The notes below the pieces were generated by a model that worked only from the letters and a program-made list of their open reading frames with translations, was not told the DNA's origin and searched no databases. The position numbers were made by a program, and so were the translations under genes. Below are positions 1-7,661 of a stretch of 64,000 bases of DNA, one piece after another. The stretch covers positions 682,001 through 746,000 of the forward strand of contig NZ_CP090347.1 of the NCBI RefSeq assembly GCF_021398715.1. Direction: 5' to 3'. The DNA is from Microbacterium binotii. Lineage in GTDB: Bacteria; Actinomycetota; Actinomycetes; Actinomycetales; Microbacteriaceae. Each line of letters starts with the position of its first letter. The stretch's first letter is position 1.

Positions 1-294
1 GGCCTCGCCGGAAACTTCGACGCGCCCGAAGCGGTGCTCGGAAGACTCGCTGAACGCGACGACCACGTGGGGGTCATCGCGAGAGAGAACCCAAACGCGC
101 CAGCGGATGCGAAGGACCAAGCGCCTATCGGCAACCTCGGCAACTCGGCCATCGTGCGCTACATCGAACAGCGAGCCGCGTCTCCAACTCAAGCGCAGGC
201 GCTGGCAGATGCATACGAGCACGCGCCCCACCCGGGCGGACCTGCCCTTGGAGATGTCTGGAAAGAGATTGTCAGTCACCGCAGGCAGATCTGA
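1..294 (+). CDS. Hypothetical protein, C-terminal part (partial)
   Basis: The reading frame is already open at base 1 and runs 97 codons to a TGA at 292-294, so the gene starts left of the window. An internal ATG at 34 could be mistaken for the start, but the residues before it (GLAGNFDAPEA) read as normal protein. The visible part is polar and helical-looking, with no signal peptide, membrane segment or motif I recognise. It lies 35 bases upstream of the next gene on the same strand, and both precede a type VII-style toxin cassette. Function unknown. Confidence 0.6.
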   Translation, partial: GLAGNFDAPEAVLGRLAERDDHVGVIARENPNAPADAKDQAPIGNLGNSAIVRYIEQRAASPTQAQALADAYEHAPHPGGPALGDVWKEIVSHRRQI

Positions 295-329
295 AGGACG
301 GCCGCCCGGAAGCAACGGAGAGTCGCCGC

Positions 330-809
330 ATGGATAGGTTCATGGGCGTCGACCCAGAAGGGCTCACTGCTGTCGGCCGGATCGTCGTGGCCGCAGGTCG
401 GGTCGAGATGGTGCTGGCGCTCGTCGCCAGCGAGCTCGGACTGCCCAACCCGCTGCGTGCGGCTGGCGACGTTGTCAAGGACACCCGACGCGCTGCGCGG
501 AAGTCGGACCCCTTGCTCGCCCCCCATTCCGACCTGGTGCTCGGCTGGCTTGCCAAGATCCGTGCTCCCCTCGAAGTCCGACACAGAGCGGTCCACGGTG
601 TGCACCTCACAGATTTCTCTCCCGACGGCGACCGGGCCCCAGTGCAGTGGCTGATGAGGAGCGGCGAGCGGATGAAGGTCGACGTCGCGGAGTTCAACGA
701 GACCGCTGAGACTCTTGCGCGGCTGAACACCGAGGGCATGAATCTGTTTGGTGTGTTGCACGCGGCCAATTTCAGACGCAGCCGGCGTGTGGATCTACGC
801 CCGGAGTAG
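330..809 (+). CDS. Hypothetical protein with HEPN-like RX4H motif
   Basis: A 159-residue protein starting at ATG 330; an in-frame Met five codons in is an alternative start. It looks all-helical. Residues 12-40 resemble the first helix pair of HEPN-type proteins. Arg84 and His89 in RHRAVHG give an R-x4-H spacing like the RX4-6H catalytic motif of HEPN ribonucleases (family knowledge). No partner antitoxin is evident: the next gene is a small ESX-like protein about 100 bases downstream. The HEPN assignment rests on one motif and the helical pattern, so it is tentative; the coding call is stronger. Confidence 0.6.
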   Translation: MDRFMGVDPEGLTAVGRIVVAAGRVEMVLALVASELGLPNPLRAAGDVVKDTRRAARKSDPLLAPHSDLVLGWLAKIRAPLEVRHRAVHGVHLTDFSPDGDRAPVQWLMRSGERMKVDVAEFNETAETLARLNTEGMNLFGVLHAANFRRSRRVDLRPE

Positions 810-910
810 CTCGCGGAGCGTCGAGATCTTGGAGATGCGGACTGTGGAGAACTCGCAAGTCCAAAGGCCCGACGCCTTACGCTGGCAACCTGCAAATGAC
901 GGGGGAGGTC

Positions 911-1192
911 ATGGTCAGGTTCGCAGTGGACCCAGAAGATCTGTCGACAACGGCTGCGGCGGTGGAGAGCATTCGTGGTGAAGCAGGATCGTTCCTTGAG
1001 ACGTGCTCTGCTGACGCAGGAAACGCTGATGTAGCCGTCGCGATCTCGGAGATGTTGTCGCAAGTCGCCTCGACCTGGCAGAGCCAGACCGCGGAACTGG
1101 ACGAGATCTCGAACCGACTCCGAACGACCGCTGATCTGTATCGTCGCGCGGATCTTGACTCTGCTCCGCGCGGGGATGGAACACTCCCTTGA
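911..1192 (+). CDS. Small ESX/WXG100-like helical protein
   Basis: A 93-residue protein if translation starts at ATG 911, directly after a purine-rich GGGGGAGG at 901-908; an in-frame ATG at 896 lies before that site and is less likely. It is an amphipathic all-helical protein with a central Trp (STWQSQ), of the length expected for small ESX-type secreted partners, but it lacks a strict WXG. Its TGA overlaps the TTG start of the next gene (TTGA), indicating translational coupling. Small helical proteins of this kind usually dimerise with the N-terminal domain of a larger type VII substrate, here the downstream toxin-like protein (inference). Confidence 0.65.
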   Translation: MVRFAVDPEDLSTTAAAVESIRGEAGSFLETCSADAGNADVAVAISEMLSQVASTWQSQTAELDEISNRLRTTADLYRRADLDSAPRGDGTLP

Positions 1193-2463
1193 GCGAGCTC
1201 GGAGAAACGACCGACCCGGTGAAGCTCGTGCCGGGCTCTGTCTCCGGACTCATGGACTCCGTCACGCTCTGGCGAAATCGTAGCGATCTAGCGCGAGCGG
1301 TGAGCGATCGACTCCATGATCTTCGTGCTCCGGAAAGCTGGCAGGGAGACGCGGCAGCCGGATTCATCAGTCGACGTGACGCTGCGGCGGCTTCGTGGGA
1401 AGCTTCCGCAGAGATGCTGACCCGGGCGGCTGACTCGCTTGATGAGTATGCGACCACACTTGGGTGGGCCCAGCAGAAGGCAGCTGACGCTATCGACATG
1501 TGGGCAGCGGCGGCCGCGCAGACCGCAGAGTCCGCGCGCCGCACTCGTGAGATGGAGCGGCTGGCGGGGCCTGGAGACATCCTTCCGCCCGCTGTCGACG
1601 GAGGCGCTGAGCTTCGTACCGAGGCGCGGGCACTTCTCACCTATGCCCGAGAGCAGGTCGCGACCGCCGGAGCCACGGCAGCCAGCGACCTCCGTGCAGC
1701 AGCAGGCATTGCGCCACCTGCTCCGAACCCATGGAACGCCCTCGGCGTTCTCGGCGCCGTGATGGTCGAGATGCAGATCCAGATTCACTGGAACACGATC
1801 GTGGATCTCGTCAATGGGACTGCGTCGATCGGGAATGCGATCCTCAACAACCCCGAAGCGCTCCTCGCAGTCCTCGGCGGTTCCGCCATGATCGGTGGCG
1901 GTGCGGGCCTCATCGGTGGCGGTGGGGCGGCGTCGCTGACGGGTGCGGGAGCGGCTGTCGGTGCGCCGGCGGCTGGAGCGGGATTTGCGGCAGTGGGTGC
2001 CGGCGCAGCCGCTGTGGGAGCAGGCGCCACCGTGATCGCGTCCGGGGCTCTCGGAGCGAACAGAGTCGAGTTGCTTGAGCGGCGCGGGTACGACCGAGGC
2101 GACGGACGAGACGACTACGGTCAGTTTGCCAACGGGCAGAGCTCGAAGCCCTGGGTCGATAAGGAGAAACAGGGGCTCGATGAGGTCGAAGAAGAACTTG
2201 GAGCCACGATCAACCGAGATAAAGTGCGAGCTTCCGCCGAGGGCACGGACCAGCAGCGCTACTTCGATGGTCTCTACAAGAACCCCGACGGCACGTACAC
2301 GGCCGTCGAAGTGAAGAGCGGAAGCGCCGTTGACAAGTACCTTCGGAATGAAGGCAATCAGAAGGCGTTCGATGATGCCATCTCGCCGTCCAGCCCCGCC
2401 CGCGTGCGTATCAATGGTGAGTGGGTCGATGTCGTGAAGGTTCGAGTACAGGTGGTGGAGTGA
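1189..2463 (+). CDS. Type VII-style polymorphic toxin, PD-(D/E)XK-like C-terminus
   Basis: A 424-residue protein with a TTG start overlapping the preceding stop. Residues 1-140 are helical with a WQGDAAAGF segment, a WXG-like signature of ESX substrates. The middle (about 215-290) is a Gly/Ala-rich hydrophobic stretch that could cross or insert into membranes. The charged tail (about 300-424) holds Asp360 followed by Glu374-Val-Lys376, spaced like the D...E-x-K core of PD-(D/E)XK nucleases. This layout (WXG head, hydrophobic spacer, small enzymatic tail) is typical of contact-dependent or ESX-exported toxins. The next gene looks like its immunity protein and overlaps by one base. The nuclease activity is an inference. 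Confidence 0.7.
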   Translation: MSELGETTDPVKLVPGSVSGLMDSVTLWRNRSDLARAVSDRLHDLRAPESWQGDAAAGFISRRDAAAASWEASAEMLTRAADSLDEYATTLGWAQQKAADAIDMWAAAAAQTAESARRTREMERLAGPGDILPPAVDGGAELRTEARALLTYAREQVATAGATAASDLRAAAGIAPPAPNPWNALGVLGAVMVEMQIQIHWNTIVDLVNGTASIGNAILNNPEALLAVLGGSAMIGGGAGLIGGGGAASLTGAGAAVGAPAAGAGFAAVGAGAAAVGAGATVIASGALGANRVELLERRGYDRGDGRDDYGQFANGQSSKPWVDKEKQGLDEVEEELGATINRDKVRASAEGTDQQRYFDGLYKNPDGTYTAVEVKSGSAVDKYLRNEGNQKAFDDAISPSSPARVRINGEWVDVVKVRVQVVE

Positions 2464-2936
2464 TGAGCCGGTTCTACTACACAATCGACGGCCGCAACTC
2501 GACGGAGTTCGTCGCCGACCTCCGGTCGCCCAAAGAGCAGCTCGCTCACCTCCTCGGGCTGCTTCACGCCGGGAAGCGCTCGACGTTCACGCTCGCACCG
2601 GTGCCTGACGGTGTCGAAGTGCTGAGGTTCATCCGCAGCGGGGGCTCCGACGTGTTCCTGCAATGCGCCGGAACGGGCGACCAGCTCACGATCGAGTGGC
2701 GACGACGCGAGGACGACGGGGAGACCAAGCTCTACACGCTCGGACATAGCGAGCGTCGCGCTCCCGAGCTGGTGACCATCGAGTTCTTCCATGGGGAGCG
2801 CAGCACGCAAGTCCACCCCGACGAGGTGTTCAGCGCCGACGAAGCGGTCGAGATCTTCTACACCTACCTACAGACCGGCACGATTCCTTCCGTTTACGCA
2901 CTGAGGGAGTTCGACATGACTTGGCCAAAGCCATGA
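2463..2936 (+). CDS. Imm1-like immunity protein
   Basis: A 157-residue soluble protein. The start is ATG 2463, which shares a base with the TGA of the toxin gene (TGATG); the frame is open further upstream but that would run deep into the toxin gene. The C-terminal pattern, SADEAVEIFYTYLQTG followed by IPS, resembles the conserved end of Imm1-family immunity proteins, where a helix and a TG-x-x-P segment close the fold (family knowledge, from memory). Position directly behind a toxin with a nuclease-like tail fits a role in blocking that tail in the producing cell. Imm1 membership is probable, not certain. Confidence 0.65.
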   Translation: MSRFYYTIDGRNSTEFVADLRSPKEQLAHLLGLLHAGKRSTFTLAPVPDGVEVLRFIRSGGSDVFLQCAGTGDQLTIEWRRREDDGETKLYTLGHSERRAPELVTIEFFHGERSTQVHPDEVFSADEAVEIFYTYLQTGTIPSVYALREFDMTWPKP

Positions 2937-3217
2937 CGATCCAATTCGACAGCGGACAACACGACCAGCTGCTCCACCAGCTGCACGCAGCCACCTCTGC
3001 CATCCAGGACCACCTCACGGATCTTGAGGACGCCGTTGGAGAGGTCGAGGAGCGCTGGAACGGTGCTGCCCGCGCGGCGTACTCGGATGCTCAGATGCGG
3101 TGGTCGGCCGCCATGCGGTCTCTCCACAGCGTTCTCAAGCAGGCGGACGACGCCGCCGCGAAGGCCGGCGAGACACTGAGCGCGGCCGAGAGAGCAGCGG
3201 TCAGCCTCTGGGCCTAA
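2921..3217 (+). CDS. WXG100 family protein
   Basis: A 98-residue helix-turn-helix hairpin protein. A WNG tripeptide at residues 46-48 occupies the WXG turn, followed by AARAAYSD and a second long amphipathic helix. Length and layout match WXG100 (ESX) proteins. TTG 2921 has a good GAGGGAG at 2903-2909. ATG 2933, overlapping the upstream TGA, is the alternative start and would give 94 residues. It closes the toxin-immunity group and is probably secreted as a dimer through a type VII machine encoded elsewhere; no EccC-like ATPase is in this window. Confidence 0.75.
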   Translation: MAKAMTIQFDSGQHDQLLHQLHAATSAIQDHLTDLEDAVGEVEERWNGAARAAYSDAQMRWSAAMRSLHSVLKQADDAAAKAGETLSAAERAAVSLWA

Positions 3218-3291
3218 AGCCAGAGGCTGTGCTCGGGCGGCCGGGACTGTGGACAACGGCTCTCGGATCAGAACGTCGCTGAGTACGCTGC

Positions 3292-3591
3292 ATGGCCATG
3301 GACGATGTCCTTGCTGCCGCGGCTCAGCCACGGTGCCCGGAGTGTGGCACTGTCTTGCGCACGCGCGCCTACGGGCTCTACTGCGGCGGCTGCGATCTCG
3401 ACGTTCTGGATGTCGGTACCGGGGAGTCCATCGGCCTGTCTGCCCTCGCGGCTGAGTTGGGGCACACCGAGCATCGGCTCGGGATGAGGATCTATCACTA
3501 CGTCCGTCGGAAGTACCCGGAGCATCGTCCGGGTGACCCCTGGCTGCTGACACCGGAACAGGCCGACGACGTGCGGAGGAACGTACGGTGA
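3292..3591 (+). CDS. Small zinc-ribbon protein
   Basis: A 99-residue protein with two knuckles, CPEC at residues 15-18 and CGGC at 31-34, forming a C4 zinc ribbon near the N-terminus. The rest is a predicted helical, charged segment with LAAELGHTEHRLG and an Arg-rich end. ATG 3298 (MDDV) is an alternative start to ATG 3292. It is separated from the toxin group by 74 bases and may be transcribed alone. Zinc ribbons of this size often bind nucleic acid or a protein partner, but nothing here fixes the role. Confidence 0.6.
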   Translation: MAMDDVLAAAAQPRCPECGTVLRTRAYGLYCGGCDLDVLDVGTGESIGLSALAAELGHTEHRLGMRIYHYVRRKYPEHRPGDPWLLTPEQADDVRRNVR

Positions 3592-3669
3592 CGCCCCACG
3601 CGGCGCGCACGCACCCACTGAAGACGTAACAGGGTTTCGTTCATCCGGACGTTCATAGCCGGGGCTACT

Positions 3670-4995
3670 GTGCGGCTCATGGCGAAGAATCCGACCGCAT
3701 TGACTGCCCCACAGGTGGCGGTGCTCCGCTGGATTGAGGCGGGCTGTCCCGAGGGCGTCTACACCGAAGGATGGAAGCATCGGATCGCTGCGCGCGCTCT
3801 CGAACGTCGTGGCCTGGTCAGCATCGCCGGGCGTGGCTCGACCTGGCGCGCCACGATCACTACGTCCGGTCGTGCTTGGCTGGCAGCACCGCCAATGGCA
3901 GATGTACTGCCGTCGGACTCGGAAGCCGAGGCGTTGATCATGCAGGTGCTCGAAGCCGGCGGATCTCTCATGGTTGAGGCGGCACAAGGCGATGAGTTGA
4001 AGTCGCTTGAGCGCCTAGTGCGGGCGTCGCTTCACGCCGCTAACCGTCCTCGAGGACAGAAGCTTGAGTTGTCGGGGAACTGGTACTACTCGCGTAGTTC
4101 GGAGCGCACTGTGCGGCTGGTGCCCTACTTCGAGGACTTCGTCGAGAAGCATCCGGTGCCCGTACCGGACCGTGTCGGGAAGTACCACCCGGTAGTGCGG
4201 CACTATCTCGACAGTCGAGACTGGCAGTACGTCTCGAAGGAGCACCTCAGCCGGGCCGCTCGGATCCTTCAGGCCATTGCTACCGAGGCAGAACGACGCG
4301 GGCTCACCGTGATCTCACCCAGCAAGGCCAAGAAGAACCAGAACAAGCATCAGTCGAAGCCCGTGGAAGGGCACATCTGGCTCGAGACGCCCCATGGTGA
4401 GTACTCCGTCGAGGTACGTGAGACTGCAGGCAAGGGCGGACGAACACTGAACTATCAGGAGCGCTACAACGCCAAGCAGGCCAGGTGGCTCTGGCGCAGG
4501 CAGACCGAGTTCATCTCCACAGGCGAGCTCGAAATCACCCTTGACGGGCGATACACGTCGTACAAGGGAGAACGTTTCAGAGACAGCAAACGCGGACGCC
4601 TCGAGGACAAGCTCCCCGACCTCTTCGCAGCGCTCGACCGCTACCAGCTTCACGCGGAATGGGACGCCGAGCAGGCTCGTGTGAAGGCAGAGGCCGAACA
4701 ACAACGCAAAGAAGCCGCACAGAAGGCCGCACAGAAGCGGTACTACGAGGCGGCTCGCTGGAACTACTTCCAGAGCCTCGTCGACGCACACGAAGCGGCG
4801 GAGCGTCAGCGGCAGTTCGTCGCCGCGGCGCTGCAAGCCGCTGCTGGCCTCGATCCCGAAGAGCGCGCCGCATCCGAGGATTACTTGCGCGACATGCAGA
4901 AGATGGCCGACGCGAAGGACCCGCTGCTCGCCACTGTCCGACTGGTGCCGATGATCCCGGAACCGAACCAGGAGGATCTCCGCCCGTTCCTCTAG
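3670..4995 (+). CDS. Hypothetical protein, winged-helix-like N-terminus and coiled coil
   Basis: A 441-residue protein; GTG 3670 or ATG 3679 may be the start. Residues 10-75 look like a winged-helix module (alternating helices, then a GRGSTWRATI wing). The middle, about 90-300, is mixed and charged with a Lys-rich patch KAKKNQNKH. Residues about 320-400 form a long Ala/Gln/Glu/Arg-rich coiled coil. No enzymatic motif is visible. It stands alone on the plus strand. DNA binding through the N-terminal module is a reasonable inference; no defined family is recognised. Confidence 0.65.
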   Translation: MRLMAKNPTALTAPQVAVLRWIEAGCPEGVYTEGWKHRIAARALERRGLVSIAGRGSTWRATITTSGRAWLAAPPMADVLPSDSEAEALIMQVLEAGGSLMVEAAQGDELKSLERLVRASLHAANRPRGQKLELSGNWYYSRSSERTVRLVPYFEDFVEKHPVPVPDRVGKYHPVVRHYLDSRDWQYVSKEHLSRAARILQAIATEAERRGLTVISPSKAKKNQNKHQSKPVEGHIWLETPHGEYSVEVRETAGKGGRTLNYQERYNAKQARWLWRRQTEFISTGELEITLDGRYTSYKGERFRDSKRGRLEDKLPDLFAALDRYQLHAEWDAEQARVKAEAEQQRKEAAQKAAQKRYYEAARWNYFQSLVDAHEAAERQRQFVAAALQAAAGLDPEERAASEDYLRDMQKMADAKDPLLATVRLVPMIPEPNQEDLRPFL

Positions 4996-5059
4996 AGGGG
5001 CGCCCAGGCGGCTCGCGCTCCGCTTGGCGAAGCGAACACGGCGGGGCCTTCGCTGCTTC

Positions 5060-5326
5060 TCAGCGAGACGATCTGCGCGGCCATCCGCGCTTGAAGTAGT
5101 CAGCACGCCGGTCACGTGTCGGCAGTTCTCGAAGGCCAGGGGTGTCCGGCTGAGACAGAACCCATTGCAACGCCGCCGCAGGAAAGAACACTTCCCCGTT
5201 CTCCCAACCGCGCATCGGTTCCCACCATCCTGCGTCAGGAGCCGGGCCGCCTGCTCGATGCACTTCCTCGAGCACGTACGGCGACACAGGTTCCCATGGA
5301 TGATTAATCAGGCGACGCCTGACCAT
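5060..5326 (-). CDS. Small hypothetical protein
   Basis: An 88-codon frame whose residue pattern looks coding (INHPWEPVSPYVLEEVHRAGG, Trp/Pro-rich, then a charged tail). The context is not clean: GGAG directly abuts the ATG with no spacing, and the open frame continues a few codons upstream as WWPQTPE to a TAG. Just before that stop the same frame reads SSHLVRYEETVEID, which resembles the end of another protein. The locus may therefore be a decayed pair of small genes. No family recognised. Confidence 0.4.
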   Translation of the reverse strand: MVRRRLINHPWEPVSPYVLEEVHRAGGPAPDAGWWEPMRGWENGEVFFPAAALQWVLSQPDTPGLRELPTRDRRADYFKRGWPRRSSR

Positions 5327-5744
5327 CTCCGGTGTCTGGGGCCACCACTAGTCGATCTCCACCGTCTCTTCATACCTCACCAGGTGGCTGCTCGCGTGAG
5401 CGCGGGCCACAGGTCAAGATCGTCGACGTCAGATCGAGCGCTCGGAGGAGTCGCGCAGCTCCCGAGCGATACACGAAGCCGCACTCGAGCTTTCGCCCCG
5501 TAGGCCGTCGCGCACGATAGTGGCCCGTTACGAGCCGGATGTGGCAGACGACACTCTCATCGATACGTTGATCGGAGACCCCTGTATTGCGTCGGTATGC
5601 GTGGATGGGTCGGCCGAAGCAGCCTCCATCCTATTGGCCGCGTGCAGCGTCGTAGGCAGCCAACACGTTTGGCGATAGTACCCGTCGGGTACTCACGGTC
5701 ATTCCCTGTTCCAGCGCCCATTGCCGCACAACCTGTGGACCACG
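5327..5744. other. Gene-free stretch with an inverted repeat
   Basis: No convincing gene is visible on either strand over about 420 bases; the frames present are short and lack coding character. The stretch holds a perfect inverted repeat at 5677-5693 and, near 5350-5405 on the minus strand, a short coding-like remnant ending in YEETVEID before a TAG. Confidence 0.5.
5677..5693. promoter_or_regulatory. Perfect 17-base palindrome, possible operator
   Basis: AGTACCC, a three-base GTC spacer, then GGGTACT: seven-base arms with no mismatch. The size and symmetry suit a dimeric repressor site. It is about 350 bases upstream of the small minus-strand gene at 5060-5326 and downstream of the one at 5745-5942, so its target is unclear. 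Confidence 0.35.
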
Positions 5745-5942
5745 CTATGAACCTCGGGGCCGCTTTGGTCGCACCAGGAGTTTCAGCACGCGCTCGGCGT
5801 TCTCGCGGCGCTCGCCTCGTCCGAAGGTCGCCACGATCGCTAGGAGCAGTTTGAGGCCGTAATGCGCGGCGACGGCGACCAGGGCGGCGGCTGATGCGGG
5901 TGGGGCGGCGTCGAGGAGCTGCGAGAGGTAGTCGGGCACCAT
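5745..5942 (-). CDS. Small membrane protein
   Basis: A 65-residue protein with one hydrophobic segment (about residues 17-42, ASAAALVAVAAHYGLKLLLA) followed by a strongly basic tail (ERRENAERVLKLLVRPKRPRG). A GGAG lies just before the ATG at 5942; GTG 5939 has slightly better spacing. It reads as a single-pass or membrane-associated peptide with a cytoplasmic basic end. The long structured stretch on its 5' side (5943-6413) could be its leader on this strand. Function unknown. Confidence 0.5.
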   Translation of the reverse strand: MVPDYLSQLLDAAPPASAAALVAVAAHYGLKLLLAIVATFGRGERRENAERVLKLLVRPKRPRGS

Positions 5943-6115
5943 GTCTCCGAACTGGCGCTAGCGCCCCGTCGCCCGGCGCCGGTCAGGAAAGACAGGTCGG
6001 CTAGGGCTTCTGGTGGGCGGACTAATCCGCAAGCTGCGATCGAATCAAGCGGACACCTTGCCCCGCCCCACGGGGAGGACGGGAGGTGACGGCGCGAGCG
6101 CAGACCACCTGCGGG

Positions 6116-6203
6116 GAGACAGGGCACCGGTCCCGCCGGCTTGGGGCCTCTCCGCCGATGAGACAGGGTGCCGGTCCCGCCGGCTTGGGATCTCATCGTC
6201 AAT
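6116..6203. repeat. Tandem repeat, two 44-base units
   Basis: Unit 1 covers 6116-6159 and unit 2 covers 6160-6203. The first 30 bases differ at only two positions (CA versus TG at bases 10-11); the last 14 are more diverged. Read on the minus strand, unit 2 contains GCCGG-CGGGA-CCGGC, a five-base stem; unit 1 has the same with one G:T-type change. Perfect spacing and retained pairing suggest function rather than random duplication. Confidence 0.7.
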
Positions 6204-6211
6204 ATGTTCAA

Positions 6212-6274
6212 CCCCACTACGTGGGGCACCCCGGAGCTACGCGGCGGGGACGACCCCACAGCTAAGCAGTGGGG
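6212..6274. ncRNA. Twin hairpins with identical CCCCAC/GTGGGG stems
   Basis: Hairpin 1: CCCCAC 6212-6217, loop TAC, GTGGGG 6221-6226. Hairpin 2: CCCCAC 6254-6259, a nine-base loop, GTGGGG 6269-6274. Because the four arms are identical, the stems could also pair with each other in an alternative fold. No U-run follows either hairpin on either strand, so they are poor intrinsic terminators. Labelled ncRNA only as the nearest category; transcription is not shown by the sequence. Confidence 0.35.
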
Positions 6275-6413
6275 CGGGTATTGCTTCTGAGTACATTCTA
6301 GATCGACTGCCGGACAGCCGCACCGGAAACGATCAGTTTCGAGCGATTGCGGGAACTTACAAACGGACGCCCCCGCCGCTCGTTCGGGGACGCCCCAGGG
6401 TTACTGTCGAATC

Positions 6414-6954
6414 ATGGGCAAGCTCTTCGATGAAATCGACGCCAAGCTGGCCTCGTGGATTGAGGCTCAACCGCTGTGGTTCGTCGCTACCGCACCGCTC
6501 GCGGAGGCCGGGCACGTGAACGTCTCCCCCGCGAGGCCATGACACGCTGTCTGTTCTTGGACCTCGCCGCGTTGCTTGGGTCGACTACACCGGCAGCGGG
6601 GTTGAGACGATCGCGCACCTTCGCGAGAACGGACGCATCTGTCTGATGTTCCCGTCGTTCGACAGCCGCCCTCGCATCGTCCGTCTCCACGGAAGAGGTT
6701 CTGTCCTCCTGCCCGGCGATGCTGGCTTCGATGAGGTGGTCGATCTGCACCCAGACAACCCGAGCACGCGCGCCGTGATCGCATTGGACGTGACCAGGAT
6801 CAGCGACTCTTGCGGGTGGGGAGTGCCGATCATGGACGTGCGTGACGAACGCGACCTCATCCGACTCCAAGCCGAGAAGAAGGGGCCCGGGGGGATGGAG
6901 AACTACCGACGCCAGAAGAACTCACTCAGCATCGACGGCCTACCTGGCCTTTAG
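6414..6954 (+). pseudogene. Pyridoxamine 5'-phosphate oxidase-like protein, frameshifted
   Basis: ATG 6414 opens a frame reading MGKLFDEIDAKLASWIEAQ and FVATAPLAEAGHVNVSP, typical of the FMN-binding split-barrel (pyridoxamine oxidase-like) fold. It then hits TGA just after AACGTCTCCCCCGCGAGG. One extra base near 6525-6535 explains this. Moving one frame over restores GHDTLSVLGPRRVAWVDYTG and then ICLMFPSFDSRPRIVRLHG, through to the TAG at 6952-6954. The joined product would be about 180 residues, normal for this family. The N-terminal VNVSPRGHDT cofactor-contact segment spans the break. It is a single-base insertion, real decay or a base-calling error; either way the annotated frame is split. 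Confidence 0.8.
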
Positions 6955-7127
6955 AGCGCCAAGGCAGCGCGCCCGCCCCGAAACTGTGGGCCGACCTATG
7001 GCGTGTTGCTAAAGGTTGATTCGTGGTGTGCGGGTGACGCTTGGAGCGTGTCGCGTACTGAGATCTCCGATGAGGCCTGGGCTTGGTGACCGCCTGCCTA
7101 TGCCAGGCGGATCGGTAGCCTGGGAGC
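6955..7127. other. Intergenic stretch with an IS-end-like motif
   Basis: No gene seen. GTGTTGCTAAA at 7003-7013 is repeated exactly at 7664-7674, where it forms the end of an IS5-type transposase remnant. The SUKH-like gene lies between the two copies. Confidence 0.4.
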
Positions 7128-7661
7128 ATGCCGGAACTCTTCCGAAGTGCCGCCGGAAGCTTGCAGGAAGCCGGGTGGACGTTTGAGCCGCCGACGTCGA
7201 TGGAGAACGGCGTTCCCTCCCCGCTGCGCGCGGCACCCGAAACGGTGATCCGCTGGGTGTCCTCGTTCTCACTCCTGTCGAGCTCAGACGAGACGGTGTG
7301 GTTCTTGTCCCGCGACGACTACTCGACCGGCGCGGAGGGGGCGTTCGCGTGGAACGAGTGTGAACTGCTGAGCATCCAGGCTGCGACGACGGATGATGAG
7401 GCGGTCGCGGTCTCCCGTTTCTGGAGGCGCCACGCACCCATCCTGCTTTCCGTTCGCAACGGATACGAGTACCTGGCGGTGCGAGACGACGGAGCAGTCG
7501 TCCACGGTTCCGAGCCAGAGTTCGAAGAAGCGGTCGTCGTGTTCTCTCACTTCGAAGATCTGCTGAGGTACACCACCGCGCGGCCGGCCCGGCGCGACCA
7601 GGTCGTCGACAGCTTGCTGTTCGGTGCCGCCGACGTCACTGACCCGACGCCAGGCGACTAG
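7128..7661 (+). CDS. SMI1/KNR4 (SUKH)-like protein
   Basis: A 177-residue acidic soluble protein. The order of segments (IRWVSSFSLLSSSDETVWFLS, then a WNECELLSI turn, then a central PILLSVRNGYEYLAVRDDG and an EFEEAVVVFSHFEDLL end) resembles SUKH/SMI1-KNR4 proteins, many of which are immunity proteins. No toxin gene is adjacent; the gene sits between two copies of an IS-end motif, so it may be an orphan carried by a mobile element. Family assignment is from overall pattern only. Confidence 0.55.
   Translation: MPELFRSAAGSLQEAGWTFEPPTSMENGVPSPLRAAPETVIRWVSSFSLLSSSDETVWFLSRDDYSTGAEGAFAWNECELLSIQAATTDDEAVAVSRFWRRHAPILLSVRNGYEYLAVRDDGAVVHGSEPEFEEAVVVFSHFEDLLRYTTARPARRDQVVDSLLFGAADVTDPTPGD

Larger units (their letters stand above)
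5943..6413. other. Structured non-coding region
   Basis: About 470 bases with no credible gene. Instead there is dense secondary structure: an inverted repeat GCGGA-ctaa-TCCGC at 6017-6030, a tandem pair of near-identical 44-base units at 6116-6203, and two hairpins with identical CCCCAC/GTGGGG stems at 6212-6226 and 6254-6274. On the minus strand the region runs into the small membrane protein gene. A structured RNA, an untranslated leader, or a replication or recombination site of a resident element are the main readings. Confidence 0.55.

Noticed and set aside
5024..5503. A 159-codon plus-strand frame
   Set aside because: Composition is Arg/Ser/Pro-rich with no domain; the antisense frame at 5060-5326 looks more like coding sequence.
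6116..6203. A CRISPR-like repeat pair
   Set aside because: Two directly adjacent units without unique spacers and no cas genes.
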